From Flavobacterium galactosidilyticum (GTDB lineage Bacteria > Bacteroidota > Bacteroidia > Flavobacteriales > Flavobacteriaceae): 64,000 nucleotides of DNA. Position 1 is the stretch's first letter, and every line of letters starts with the position of its first letter. Of the stretch, positions 15,997-25,066 are shown piece after piece. The notes under the pieces are model-generated. The model searched no databases, had not been told where the DNA came from, and worked only from the letters and a program-made list of their open reading frames with translations. Position numbers and translations under genes: made by a program. The stretch lies in assembly GCF_020911945.1 (NCBI RefSeq), contig NZ_CP087135.1, positions 3,128,501 to 3,192,500 of the forward strand, in the 5' to 3' direction.

Positions 15997-17460
15997 TTAT
16001 TTTCTAACTTTTTTCAAAACTACATCTATAGCTTGATTGATTTCAGGAGAAATAGCGAATTTGTAATTAATGTAAACATACATAATGGTAACTAAAATTG
16101 ATTTTAATCCCATTGAAATTATTGGATTAAAGGGAAATTCCCAGAAGTAAAAGACTAAGAATAATATAAATGTGATCCCAAGAGAATAGATAGTTTGCAC
16201 TGTAAAAGGGAACAAATGCAGTCGTTTAACCACAAAAAGTAATTTAGCTACGCTATATAAGGTAATCGATAATAATGTCGCAAAAGCACAGCCCATAATA
16301 CCATAACGTGGAATAAAAATCATATTCAAACCGATCGCTACTGCAACTAAAAGAACACCAAGAAACAGTACTGCTCTGTAGTATTTAGTATTAAAAATAA
16401 TGGCATTATTATTCCCTAAAATCAAGTCGAAATATTTTGAAATTCCGATCATAAAAACAACTAAGATTCCTCCGCTGTATTCCTCAGGTACCATTTCATA
16501 AAGTTGATTAATATTGACAAAAATTCCTAACATCACATAACCACCTACAACTTGTAGGTTAATAGAGGTTTTCTTATACAGACTATCAAGCTCCTTAAAT
16601 TTATTATCATGCATTAATTTTGCAGTAATGGGATATACAATTTGATGCATCGCACGACTAGGAACCGAAATCACTAAGGCTATAAAAGTAGCAATCGAAT
16701 AAAAGGCAATGTTATCGATAATCATATACTGATTGAGCATAATTTTGTCTCCATCTAGAAGTAAATTTGCCACACTTCCTGATAAAATTATATAAAAAGT
16801 ATAAGTAAGTATATCTCTGGTGTTTTTTGGCATTGCAAGTTGAAACGTGGGTTTCTGAATCTTAAAAGCATAAAACATAGTTACGATAAAAGCCAAAAAA
16901 TACAATGCTGCAGTTCCATATACAAATCCTTCTACGCTCAACCATTCGAAATAAACACCTATCAATAGTATTAGTGAAAACATTCTCAAACCAACTTCCT
17001 TGATAAAATTACCGAAAACAGAATGCATATGTACTCTTGCCCAAGCGTAAAAAATTTCGAAATAAGCCATGCATAAACCGATAAATGGAATCAACCAAAC
17101 GTAACTTTTAACGATCTCATTCTTCTTCGAGAGAAAAAATAAAATTTCATCATAGAAAAATAATGCGATAAGTAACATCGGAATTATTACAACTAAGGGA
17201 AACAACACCGTAAAAGATAAAAACCGAGATTTCTCATCTACTGTTTCGTACTGCGAGTAGAATTTGACCAATGTGTTTTGCATGCCAATAGCAAACAATG
17301 GCATAATAACATTGGCGCAAGAAGTAATATAATTCGTTAAACCGTAAAAGGTAGCACCCAAAAGAATAGGATATAAATACAGCGTGTTTATAGCTCCAAT
17401 ACCAAAACCCAAATAAGTAATTATTGTATTCTTTAAAGATTGATTTAATACGATTCCCAT
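15997..17460 (-). CDS. Polysaccharide flippase/export protein (Wzx/MATE-like)
   Basis: A 487-residue polytopic membrane protein with about twelve to fourteen hydrophobic helices, basic loops and the family opening SLKNTIITYLGFGIGAINTLYLYPILLG, typical of the oligosaccharide flippase family (PF01943/PF13440-like). It would flip lipid-linked glycans across the inner membrane for surface polysaccharide. It is the last gene of a minus-strand run with a glycosyltransferase (27 bp upstream) and YfhO, supporting a role in envelope glycan assembly. No polymerase or other sugar-nucleotide genes are nearby, so the exact glycan cannot be named. Confidence 0.9.
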   Translation of the reverse strand: MGIVLNQSLKNTIITYLGFGIGAINTLYLYPILLGATFYGLTNYITSCANVIMPLFAIGMQNTLVKFYSQYETVDEKSRFLSFTVLFPLVVIIPMLLIALFFYDEILFFLSKKNEIVKSYVWLIPFIGLCMAYFEIFYAWARVHMHSVFGNFIKEVGLRMFSLILLIGVYFEWLSVEGFVYGTAALYFLAFIVTMFYAFKIQKPTFQLAMPKNTRDILTYTFYIILSGSVANLLLDGDKIMLNQYMIIDNIAFYSIATFIALVISVPSRAMHQIVYPITAKLMHDNKFKELDSLYKKTSINLQVVGGYVMLGIFVNINQLYEMVPEEYSGGILVVFMIGISKYFDLILGNNNAIIFNTKYYRAVLFLGVLLVAVAIGLNMIFIPRYGIMGCAFATLLSITLYSVAKLLFVVKRLHLFPFTVQTIYSLGITFILFLVFYFWEFPFNPIISMGLKSILVTIMYVYINYKFAISPEINQAIDVVLKKVRK

Positions 17461-17487
17461 GAAAGGTTAGCAGTTATAGGTTGAATG

Positions 17488-18780
17488 TTAGAAATTAGCA
17501 TGAATCAATTGAGCCAGTTCTTTGGTTAAACTTTTACGGGAATATTTTTGTAAACCCACTCCATTTGACTGTAATTTTCCTTCTAAAAATTGATTATAAA
17601 AGTCCAAAATTACACTTTTTAATTTCATTTTTTCCGAATACCTAAGGAACACACCAGTATTAGTACTAGTTATTATTTCTGCAAAATCAGAATCTTGAGG
17701 TCCAATGGCGATTATAGGCCTATTAGAGACCATATATTCAAATAATTTACCAGGAATTATACTTTTAGTATCTTCTGAATTAATCTCGATAAGCAACAAA
17801 ACCTGAGATTTTCTTTGATGAGCAATGGCGACTTTATGTGAAACGTAGCCCAAATTATTCAAATACGGATTTAATCCAAATTGGCTTATGGTTTCTAAAA
17901 CTTCTTGACTAACCGCTCCTATTAATTTAATTTCTAAATGGGATTTGAAATCAGGAATTTCTTGAATTAATTCAGTTAAACTTTCCCATAAAATCAACGG
18001 ATTCCTTTCGGATAAAAAAGAGCCAATGTGAGCCAAACTGAATTTGGTATCCAAAGTTTGTTTCTCCACTTGCTCGGAATCGTAACCATTTGTTATAACA
18101 CTGATAGGCTTAGTTGTAATGGCTTCAAATTCGGTTTTAGTAGTTTTGCTAGTTACAATAATTGTATCAGCGCAATTCAAAACCTTATGCTCTAAAGTTT
18201 TATGCTTCTTGGCAGCAAAATTCGACAAACGTAATGATTTATGATACCCAATTGTAGTCCAAGGATCACGGAAATCAGCAAACCATTTTAAATCTAATTT
18301 TTGTTTTAATTCTAATCCAATAAGATGCAAACTATGTGGCGGTCCCGAAGTAATGATTGTATCAATATTATTTTCTACAATATACTTTTCTAAATAGGAA
18401 ACAGAAGGTTTTACCCAAAACACACGTGCATCTGGAATAAAAAGATTTCCTCGAATCCAAAGAAAGGTTTTATCTAAAAAGGACTGTTTCTTTTTATTAG
18501 GAATAATTCCTGAGCTGATTTTCTTAGTTTTATTTTTCGAAAGAAATGAAGCTAATTGATAGGGCTCAAATATTTTATTTCGTAGAATCATTGCCTTATC
18601 TGAAACTTCATTTACCAGATTTTCATCAACAATAGGATACGTAGGATTTTCAGGAATATAAACTATTGGCTGAATTCCGAAATCTGGTAGGTATTTAACG
18701 AATTTTAACCATCGTTGCACGCCAGGTCCTCCCGCAGGTGGCCAATAATAGGTTATAACAAGGATTTTTTTATTTTCCAA
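17488..18780 (-). CDS. Glycosyltransferase, GT4-like
   Basis: A 430-residue GT-B fold enzyme. The N-terminal acceptor domain opens with ITYYWPPAGGPGVQRWLKFVKYLPDFG, and GPPHSLHLIGLELK and WFADFRDPW are characteristic of the GT4-type glycosyltransferases common in Bacteroidetes polysaccharide loci. The C-terminal donor domain carries FEYMVSNRPIIAIGPQDSD with the usual E near the nucleotide-sugar site. It presumably transfers a sugar to a lipid-linked glycan exported by the downstream flippase. The donor and acceptor sugars are unknown. Confidence 0.9.
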   Translation of the reverse strand: MENKKILVITYYWPPAGGPGVQRWLKFVKYLPDFGIQPIVYIPENPTYPIVDENLVNEVSDKAMILRNKIFEPYQLASFLSKNKTKKISSGIIPNKKKQSFLDKTFLWIRGNLFIPDARVFWVKPSVSYLEKYIVENNIDTIITSGPPHSLHLIGLELKQKLDLKWFADFRDPWTTIGYHKSLRLSNFAAKKHKTLEHKVLNCADTIIVTSKTTKTEFEAITTKPISVITNGYDSEQVEKQTLDTKFSLAHIGSFLSERNPLILWESLTELIQEIPDFKSHLEIKLIGAVSQEVLETISQFGLNPYLNNLGYVSHKVAIAHQRKSQVLLLIEINSEDTKSIIPGKLFEYMVSNRPIIAIGPQDSDFAEIITSTNTGVFLRYSEKMKLKSVILDFYNQFLEGKLQSNGVGLQKYSRKSLTKELAQLIHANF

Positions 18781-18884
18781 AAGTACATTTTCTATTAATA
18801 TAATAAATGATTGCTGATTGAAGATTAACGAATTTTGAATGCAAATTTAAAAAATTAAAAATCTGCAATCGTTAACCAACAATC

Positions 18885-21296
18885 TTAAATCTTAACCTGT
18901 TTTTTCCTTTCAAAATAGACTCCTCCAATTAAAAGTAATAAGATCCCGAAACCACTGACCAAAGTAATAGTACTTCCTGTTTTTATAACTTGTGGTTCAA
19001 ATTTGAATTCTATTGTATGTTTTCCTGCTGGAATTTGCAATCCTCTCAAAACATAATCTACTCTTATATGATCTGATTTTTTCCCGTCGATGTATGCATT
19101 CCATCCATTCTTATAATACATTTCAGAGAAAACAGCTAAACCTTCATTCGCATTATTTGACTTATAAATTAAATGGTTGGGTTTGTAAGAATCCAAAGTA
19201 ATTGTTGCCGAACTGTCTTTGGCGAAAGCCTTAACGCTAATTATAAACTCTTTCTCATTGACAATTGCTACATTTTTAGAATCTAAACTGTCCAACGCTT
19301 TCATCTCTTCGTCAGGAGTTGTTACTAATTTCACTTGACTCACAAACCAAGCATTTCCGTTAGCATCTGGGTTTGTAGTTGGAAACTCTTTCCCTTCTTT
19401 ATCTCTTTGAATAACATATTTCACATTAAGCATGCTTAATACTTCAATATTGCTTTTTACAATTTGGTAATCGATCAATTGCTGCATTCTTCTAGGACGA
19501 ACGGCACTATAACCTCCAATAGATTTATGAAAATAAGAAGCTCTTGCTCCCATTATATCTCCCACTTCAAAAACTCTATAATTTGAGGTATCTCTCAAAA
19601 TTTGTTCGTCAGATGGTGTTTCTTGAAACGGCATTGTAACTTCACTTCCTCTCACAAAATCCTTAGCGGAAACATAATTTTTATCTACAAAAAACAAGTC
19701 GGAAACCATGATTACACCAACAATAATAATCGCTGTTTTCTGCGCTAATTTATCTTTCATTGCAAACCACAGAACTCCAGCTGTAATTAGCATAAAGAAA
19801 GCGGAACGCAATAAGTCAGCACTATACAAACTCATTCTATCTAGCTTCAACGCATCAACAAATGCAGGCCCATAACTTTCTCTGTAAGCAGCGTCATTAC
19901 CACCAGAAAAACTAAACATACTTTTGCTAAGGAACAAGATTATAATAATTCCTAAACCTAGAATAGCAGTTTCATAAAGTGCTTTCAATTGTGATTTTTT
20001 ATCCAATTGAAAGAAAGATTGTAATCCCATAATTGCCAAAACAGGAAAACATAACTCCAAGACAACTTGTATCGAAGAAACTGCTCTAAACTTATCATAT
20101 AACGGAATGTAATCTATAAAAAAGTTAGTTACTAGAGGAAAATTTTTTCCCCAAGAAAGAACTAAAGCAACTAATGACCCCGCAAGGAATACATATTTTA
20201 TTTTACGTTTATCAATAAATAAAGCCAAAACTGCCAAAAAGAAAACTACAGCTCCAATATAAGCTGGCGCAGCTACAATAGGTTGATCACCCCAATAGGT
20301 TGGCATTCCTGAAACAAAATCAGTTGCTTGTGCTTCAGGAACTCCTTGACTAATCATGAATTCGAACATATGACTGTCCTTACCCACGGCTTCATTGTTA
20401 GATCCACCAAAAATTCTTGGCGCAATCAAATTGAAACTTTCCATAATCCCATAACTATATTCCGTGATGTAGTCTCTACTCATGGCACTCGTAGTTTCAT
20501 TCTTAGAGCCATTTGGATTGAAAGTCAATTCACTTTTACCACGAATACTGAAATCAGCATATTCTGTTGTTGCTAATAAATTTGTAGCATTGGCACCAAT
20601 GGCAAAAAACCCTGCAATTGCTAAAGTTCCAAAAGAATAAAGCATCGCTTTGTAATCCTTTTCTTTAACTTGCTGATAGATGAAATAAGCGCAAAGTATC
20701 AATAAGAAAATCAGTAAATAATACGTCATTTGGAAGTGATTGGCACTGATTTCTAATGCTGTCGCAAAAAGTGTTATCAGTCCACCGAGAATATATTTTT
20801 TTCGAAAAACCAAAATAAATCCAGCAATAACCATTGGCATATAGGCAATAGCATGCGCTTTAGCATTATGCCCAACACCCAAAATTATAATCATATAGGT
20901 AGATAACCCAAAGGCTAATGCACCGAAAAAAGCTTTTAATGGATCTATTTTTAGAACCAGCATTAAGCCATAAAACCCAAGGAAATATAAAAATAAATAA
21001 TCTGCAGGACGCGGTAAAAAACGCAAAACATCATCAATCGCTCCTATATAATCATGAGGATATTTAGCACCTAATTGATAAGTAGGCATTCCACCGAACG
21101 CAGAATTTGTCCAAAAAGGCTCTACATTATCCGTTGCTCTAAAGTCATTTTGTTCTTTAGCCATTCCTGTGTATTGCACAATATCTGATTGTGAAATTTG
21201 TTTTCCTTGCAATACAGGGTAAAAATAGATCACTGAAACAAGTACAAAACCAAAAATGGCAAGTGCGTGCGGGTAGAACTTATTAAGTTTTTTCAA
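18885..21296 (-). CDS. YfhO family membrane protein
   Basis: An 803-residue integral membrane protein of the YfhO family (PF09586). It has many helices from about residue 8 to 500, with characteristic loops such as QGKQISQSDIVQYTGMAKEQND and FWTNSAFGGMPTYQLGAKYP, and a periplasmic C-terminal part ending with a last helix (ITLVSGFGILLLLIGGVYF) and a basic tail. Members are GT-C-like proteins thought to glycosylate polymers such as teichoic acids in Gram-positives; the role in Bacteroidetes is open. It is co-directional with the glycosyltransferase and flippase genes, 48 bp after the DUF4834 gene. Confidence 0.9.
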   Translation of the reverse strand: MKKLNKFYPHALAIFGFVLVSVIYFYPVLQGKQISQSDIVQYTGMAKEQNDFRATDNVEPFWTNSAFGGMPTYQLGAKYPHDYIGAIDDVLRFLPRPADYLFLYFLGFYGLMLVLKIDPLKAFFGALAFGLSTYMIIILGVGHNAKAHAIAYMPMVIAGFILVFRKKYILGGLITLFATALEISANHFQMTYYLLIFLLILCAYFIYQQVKEKDYKAMLYSFGTLAIAGFFAIGANATNLLATTEYADFSIRGKSELTFNPNGSKNETTSAMSRDYITEYSYGIMESFNLIAPRIFGGSNNEAVGKDSHMFEFMISQGVPEAQATDFVSGMPTYWGDQPIVAAPAYIGAVVFFLAVLALFIDKRKIKYVFLAGSLVALVLSWGKNFPLVTNFFIDYIPLYDKFRAVSSIQVVLELCFPVLAIMGLQSFFQLDKKSQLKALYETAILGLGIIIILFLSKSMFSFSGGNDAAYRESYGPAFVDALKLDRMSLYSADLLRSAFFMLITAGVLWFAMKDKLAQKTAIIIVGVIMVSDLFFVDKNYVSAKDFVRGSEVTMPFQETPSDEQILRDTSNYRVFEVGDIMGARASYFHKSIGGYSAVRPRRMQQLIDYQIVKSNIEVLSMLNVKYVIQRDKEGKEFPTTNPDANGNAWFVSQVKLVTTPDEEMKALDSLDSKNVAIVNEKEFIISVKAFAKDSSATITLDSYKPNHLIYKSNNANEGLAVFSEMYYKNGWNAYIDGKKSDHIRVDYVLRGLQIPAGKHTIEFKFEPQVIKTGSTITLVSGFGILLLLIGGVYFERKKQVKI

Positions 21297-21344
21297 TTTA
21301 AAAAAAGTTTGGATTAAAGTAAAAAGCTTGTTAAAAACGCAAAC

Positions 21345-21626
21345 TTAATCTATTTCTTCGTAATCAACATAATCCCCAACTTTTTTGGTTTCGCGTGGAT
21401 TCTTGGCATTTGCAGTATTGTATATCACTTCTTCTTTGGTTTGTGATTTTTGCCAAGTATTTTGTTGTTGTTTTTGATGTTGCTGTTGCATATTTTGGCC
21501 TGCTTTTTCCACTACTTTCTTAACTAGTAAAGGCAAAAACAATTTTGCTAAAAAGCGGAAAATATAGTAGAAAGCAATCATGTAAAAAATTGCTTTTATA
21601 AAACCAGTAAATGAAGCTGTTTGCAT
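21345..21626 (-). CDS. DUF4834-like small membrane protein
   Basis: A 93-residue protein with a single N-terminal hydrophobic helix (GFIKAIFYMIAFYYIFRFLAKLFLPLLV), then a Gln-rich segment and a charged tail (KKVGDYVDYEEID). This architecture fits the DUF4834 family, conserved across Flavobacteriia upstream of YfhO genes. The function is unknown. It is the first gene of the YfhO-glycosyltransferase-flippase run and has its own -7 box, so this promoter may drive the whole operon. Confidence 0.8.
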   Translation of the reverse strand: MQTASFTGFIKAIFYMIAFYYIFRFLAKLFLPLLVKKVVEKAGQNMQQQHQKQQQNTWQKSQTKEEVIYNTANAKNPRETKKVGDYVDYEEID

Positions 21627-21642
21627 AAATATATTTTTTTTT

Positions 21643-21650
21643 CAAAATTA
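21643..21650 (-). promoter_or_regulatory. -7 box (TAATTTTG on minus strand) for the DUF4834/YfhO operon
   Basis: An exact TAnnTTTG match on the minus strand, 16 bp before the start codon at 21626. Confidence 0.55.
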
Positions 21651-21705
21651 AGAAATCAAACGGTCAAAAGTAAGTTATCATTCTTAAATAAATAATAAAA
21701 TATAG

Positions 21706-21713
21706 TACATTTG
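21706..21713 (+). promoter_or_regulatory. -7 box (TACATTTG) for the transporter-like barrel gene
   Basis: An exact TAnnTTTG match 33 bp before the ATG at 21747. Confidence 0.6.
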
Positions 21714-21746
21714 AAAAGCGTTATTACTTTTTAACCCAAAAATGAT

Positions 21747-22628
21747 ATGTCTATAATCAAAACTACACTTCTTGCAGCTATTTTCTTAATTCCAATGTGG
21801 CATTATGGACAACATACGGATCAAATAAACTCCAACAGACCTGGAGAAACAATGTCTGCTTTTGCAGTTGGAAAATCCGTATTTCAAATGGAGACCGGCA
21901 TTTACGGAATTAAAGAAAAACACGAGTTACTAAATTATGAAAATAAGGGACTAGGGCTAGATGTGATGCTACGCTGGGGATTATTTTTTGAGCAATTAGA
22001 ATTAATTGCTGATTTGCAGTACCAAAATCAACAACACCTGGAAAACTTTGTAATGGACCAACAATCAGGATTAAAAAAGACCGTTTTTGGAGCTAAATAT
22101 TTGATATTCGATCCTTTCAAAAATTACGAGAAAAAAGTTAATCTTTACAGTTGGAAAGCCAATCGAGCTTTTGACTGGCACCAATTAATACCTGCCGTTT
22201 CTGTATTTGCAGGTGCTAATCTTACTATGTCTAACAATCCCTATTATTTTTCGCCAAAAGGAGAAATATCACCAAAAGTGATGTTGATTACACAAAACCA
22301 TTTAGGCGATGGTAAATGGGTTTTTGTAACAAACATCATTGGTGATTACATAGGTACTGATTTTCCAAGTTATGGTTATGTACTAACTTTAACGAGAGGT
22401 TTTAACGATAAATGGTCTGGATTTATTGAAAATCAAGGTTTCAAAAGTGATTTTTATAGCGATGCAATTATTAGAGGTGGAGCTGCTTTTTTATTAAACA
22501 AAGACATGCAAATTGATGCTTCAATTAGTAACAGTTTAAAAAACACTCCTTCGATGCTTTATGGAGGCATAGGTTTCTCTTGGCGCTATGATGCAAATTA
22601 CAAAGAGGTGAGAATGAAGATAAAATAA
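21747..22628 (+). CDS. Outer membrane transporter-like protein (Phenol_MetA_deg-like barrel)
   Basis: A 293-residue protein with a signal peptide (MSIIKTTLLAAIFLIPMWHYGQ) and a beta-barrel pattern: INSNRPGETMSAFAVGKSVFQMETGIYG near the N-terminus, GLGLDVMLRWGLFFEQLELIADLQYQNQ, and repeated aromatic-terminated strands to YGGIGFSWRYD. The SNRPG...S motif and strand pattern fit the PF13557-type transporter family of Gram-negative bacteria. The substrate is unknown. It has its own promoter and is 60 bp from the next gene. Confidence 0.8.
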   Translation: MSIIKTTLLAAIFLIPMWHYGQHTDQINSNRPGETMSAFAVGKSVFQMETGIYGIKEKHELLNYENKGLGLDVMLRWGLFFEQLELIADLQYQNQQHLENFVMDQQSGLKKTVFGAKYLIFDPFKNYEKKVNLYSWKANRAFDWHQLIPAVSVFAGANLTMSNNPYYFSPKGEISPKVMLITQNHLGDGKWVFVTNIIGDYIGTDFPSYGYVLTLTRGFNDKWSGFIENQGFKSDFYSDAIIRGGAAFLLNKDMQIDASISNSLKNTPSMLYGGIGFSWRYDANYKEVRMKIK

Positions 22629-22688
22629 AGCGAACATAAAAAAAGCGCAAAACATAAAAAAAATAAACATAGAATTTCAAACAATAGT

Positions 22689-23807
22689 ATGATTACAATA
22701 CAAGAAGCGAAAACAAAAAGCGAATTAAAAGAATATATAAAATTTCCATTTAAGCTATATAAAAATAATAAAAACTGGGTTCCACCGCTAATTACTGACG
22801 AGCTAGAAGGTTTTGATAAGGAAAAAAATCCCGCTTTTGAAACTGCCGAAGCTTATTTTTATGTTGCTAAAAGAAATAACGAAATAGTTGGTAGAATTAC
22901 TGCCATAATAAATTGGAGCGAAGTAAACGATCAGCAAAAAAAGAAAGTTCGTTTCGGGTGGTTTGATGTAATTGATGATATCGAAGTAACAAAGGCATTA
23001 CTAGAAAAAGTATATGAACTGGGACGTAAACACAATTTAGAGTATGTAGAAGGTCCAATTGGTTTCTCTAATCTAGACAAAGTAGGCGTTTTGACGGAAG
23101 GATTTGAGGAGATAGGAAATATGATTACGTGGTATAATAATCCCTATTATGCAAACCATTTCGAAGAGTTGGGTTATGTTAAAGAAAAAGAATATATCGA
23201 AAGTAAATTCCCTTTTTCAAACGTAAAACCGGAGTTTTTTGAAAAAGCAAATGACTTGGTTAAAAGAAGATATTCTTTAAATCCACTCAATTTTAAAACA
23301 ACAGCAGAAGTAATGCCTCACGTGGATAAAATGTTTGATTTATTCAACGCATCTTACGCATCATTATCCTCATTTGTGGCCATTTCTGATTCTCAGAAAG
23401 AATATTTCAAGAAAAAATACATCAGTTTTATCAATCCAGAATTTATAAAATTCGTGGAAGATAAAGATCATAATATTGTTGCGTTTAGCATTGTTATGCC
23501 ATCTTTCACAGAAGCATTACAAAAAGCAAATGGGAAATTATTCCCGTTTGGTTTCCTACATTTACTTAAGGCAAAAAAGCACAGTAAAGATGTGATTTTC
23601 TATCTAATTGGTGTACTTCCCGAGTATCAGAACAAAGCAGTAACAGCTGTTATTTTCAAAGAATATTATGAAACTTTCAAGGAAAAAGGAATCGTAAATT
23701 GTTTTAGAACTCCCGAACTAGCGGATAATGCTGCAAGTATCAACTTATGGAAACATTTTAATACCGTTGTTCACAAAAGAAGATGTACTTATAGAAAAGA
23801 CCTATAA
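22689..23807 (+). CDS. GNAT-like N-acetyltransferase
   Basis: A 372-residue soluble protein with two GNAT-like halves. The first begins KFPFKLYKNNKNWVPPLI and carries AYFYVAKRNNEIVGRITAIINW. The second has VAFSIVMPSFTEALQKA, IFYLIGVLPEYQNKAVTAVIFKEYYETF and FRTPELADNAASINLWKHF, matching an acetyl-CoA binding beta-strand and pyrophosphate loop region. Such ~370-residue proteins are widespread in Bacteroidetes and often carry unsupported names. The substrate is unknown. It is probably co-transcribed with the preceding barrel gene. Confidence 0.75.
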   Translation: MITIQEAKTKSELKEYIKFPFKLYKNNKNWVPPLITDELEGFDKEKNPAFETAEAYFYVAKRNNEIVGRITAIINWSEVNDQQKKKVRFGWFDVIDDIEVTKALLEKVYELGRKHNLEYVEGPIGFSNLDKVGVLTEGFEEIGNMITWYNNPYYANHFEELGYVKEKEYIESKFPFSNVKPEFFEKANDLVKRRYSLNPLNFKTTAEVMPHVDKMFDLFNASYASLSSFVAISDSQKEYFKKKYISFINPEFIKFVEDKDHNIVAFSIVMPSFTEALQKANGKLFPFGFLHLLKAKKHSKDVIFYLIGVLPEYQNKAVTAVIFKEYYETFKEKGIVNCFRTPELADNAASINLWKHFNTVVHKRRCTYRKDL

Positions 23808-23933
23808 ATGAAGTACTCTTTGTGCTTTATAACAATTTAAAAAACAAAGCTGTAAATAGCGCTATTGATTTATAAAACAGTACTTAGTAATAAAAAATCA
23901 TTTTTCTTCACTAAAAAAGTTTACATTTATCAA

Positions 23934-24839
23934 ATGATAAAAAAAGCACTGATTTTCTTCCTTTTGATTTTTCCAGTGCTAAGTAATTCACAAGAATATG
24001 TGGATTTGATCAACGTAAGTTATGCCAAATCAGGTGAAACAAAATTCAGAAACAGTCCTGAAAAAACTACAGTTTCTATTTTTGACTCAAAAGTGCTTTT
24101 GCCCATAGTTTTAAATCCTAAAACAGCGATCATCACTGGGTTTGATTTTAATATTAAAAATCTTCAATTATTACCTAATGCTGAGTTCAGTGACTTGTAT
24201 TATACTCGCTTAAAATTGGGTGTCAATACAGAGCATTCGGATAAATGGACGGGATCGTATGCATTACTTCCTGTGATATCATCAGACTATAAAAAATTGA
24301 GTTTTGATGATGTTTATATGGGCGGAATAGCGATCTTGACCTATAAGAAAAACAAAAGCTTAAATTATAAATTTGGAGTTTATACAGGAACGGAAGCTTC
24401 AGGATATTTTATTACTGCATTACTAGGTATGTATTATAAAATTCCAAATTCTGATTTTGAAATTACTGCATTAATGCCTGGAATTCTTGATGTGAATTAT
24501 GGTATTTCAAGTAGCACTAAAGTAGGGATTGATTATAAAGGGAGTTCTGAAGCCTTTAAATTTCATGATGAAAATATACTTAAGACGTACGTAGAAAATA
24601 GCACTTTAGAGTTTTCATCATATATTGAAAACAATTCATTAACTAAAAACTTACTTCTTCGTTTAAAAGCTGGTCTGGCGACAAATAGATATGATGTTTA
24701 CGCTGTAGACGACAAATTTGATTTAAATATAACACCATTTAAAATTGGAGACGATAGAACGAAACTTAACGAAAAAATGAATAGTAGTGCGTTCTTTAGA
24801 TTTGAAGCGATATACCGTTTCAACATTCCTTCGAAGTAA
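23934..24839 (+). CDS. DUF6268-like outer membrane protein
   Basis: A 301-residue protein starting at the ATG before the signal peptide MIKKALIFFLLIFPVLSNSQ. The ORF is open 69 bp upstream, but that extension is basic and does not look like a signal. The mature part shows alternating strands (NPKTAIITGFDFNIKNLQL, DLYYTRLKLGVNTEHSDKWTGSYALLPV, MYYKIPNSDFEITALMPGILDVNYG) and ends FFRFEAIYRFNIPSK, consistent with a small outer membrane barrel of the DUF6268 type. The function is unknown. It is followed by a strong bidirectional terminator. Confidence 0.75.
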   Translation: MIKKALIFFLLIFPVLSNSQEYVDLINVSYAKSGETKFRNSPEKTTVSIFDSKVLLPIVLNPKTAIITGFDFNIKNLQLLPNAEFSDLYYTRLKLGVNTEHSDKWTGSYALLPVISSDYKKLSFDDVYMGGIAILTYKKNKSLNYKFGVYTGTEASGYFITALLGMYYKIPNSDFEITALMPGILDVNYGISSSTKVGIDYKGSSEAFKFHDENILKTYVENSTLEFSSYIENNSLTKNLLLRLKAGLATNRYDVYAVDDKFDLNITPFKIGDDRTKLNEKMNSSAFFRFEAIYRFNIPSK

Positions 24840-24931
24840 AAGAAGATAAGGGTTTACCAGTTATGGATATTGATACTTTTACTTATTAAAATACTTTCTA
24901 CGTAAAATAAGTGTATTGTAATCCCATAAAA

Positions 24932-24965
24932 ATACCCCCAAAAAGCTTATCACTTTTTGGGGGTA
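24932..24965. terminator. Strong bidirectional terminator
   Basis: ATACCCCCAAAAAG/CTTTTTGGGGGTAT is a perfect 14-bp stem around a short loop, between the convergent barrel and peptidylprolyl isomerase genes. Confidence 0.85.
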
Positions 24966-25066
24966 TAATTCAAACATAAACTTACAAGATCATTTTAGAT
25001 TGAAAATTGAGCTTTGTAACCTCAACATTCAACTTCGTTGTATCCCGTACTTCAAAACCTCGTTCC

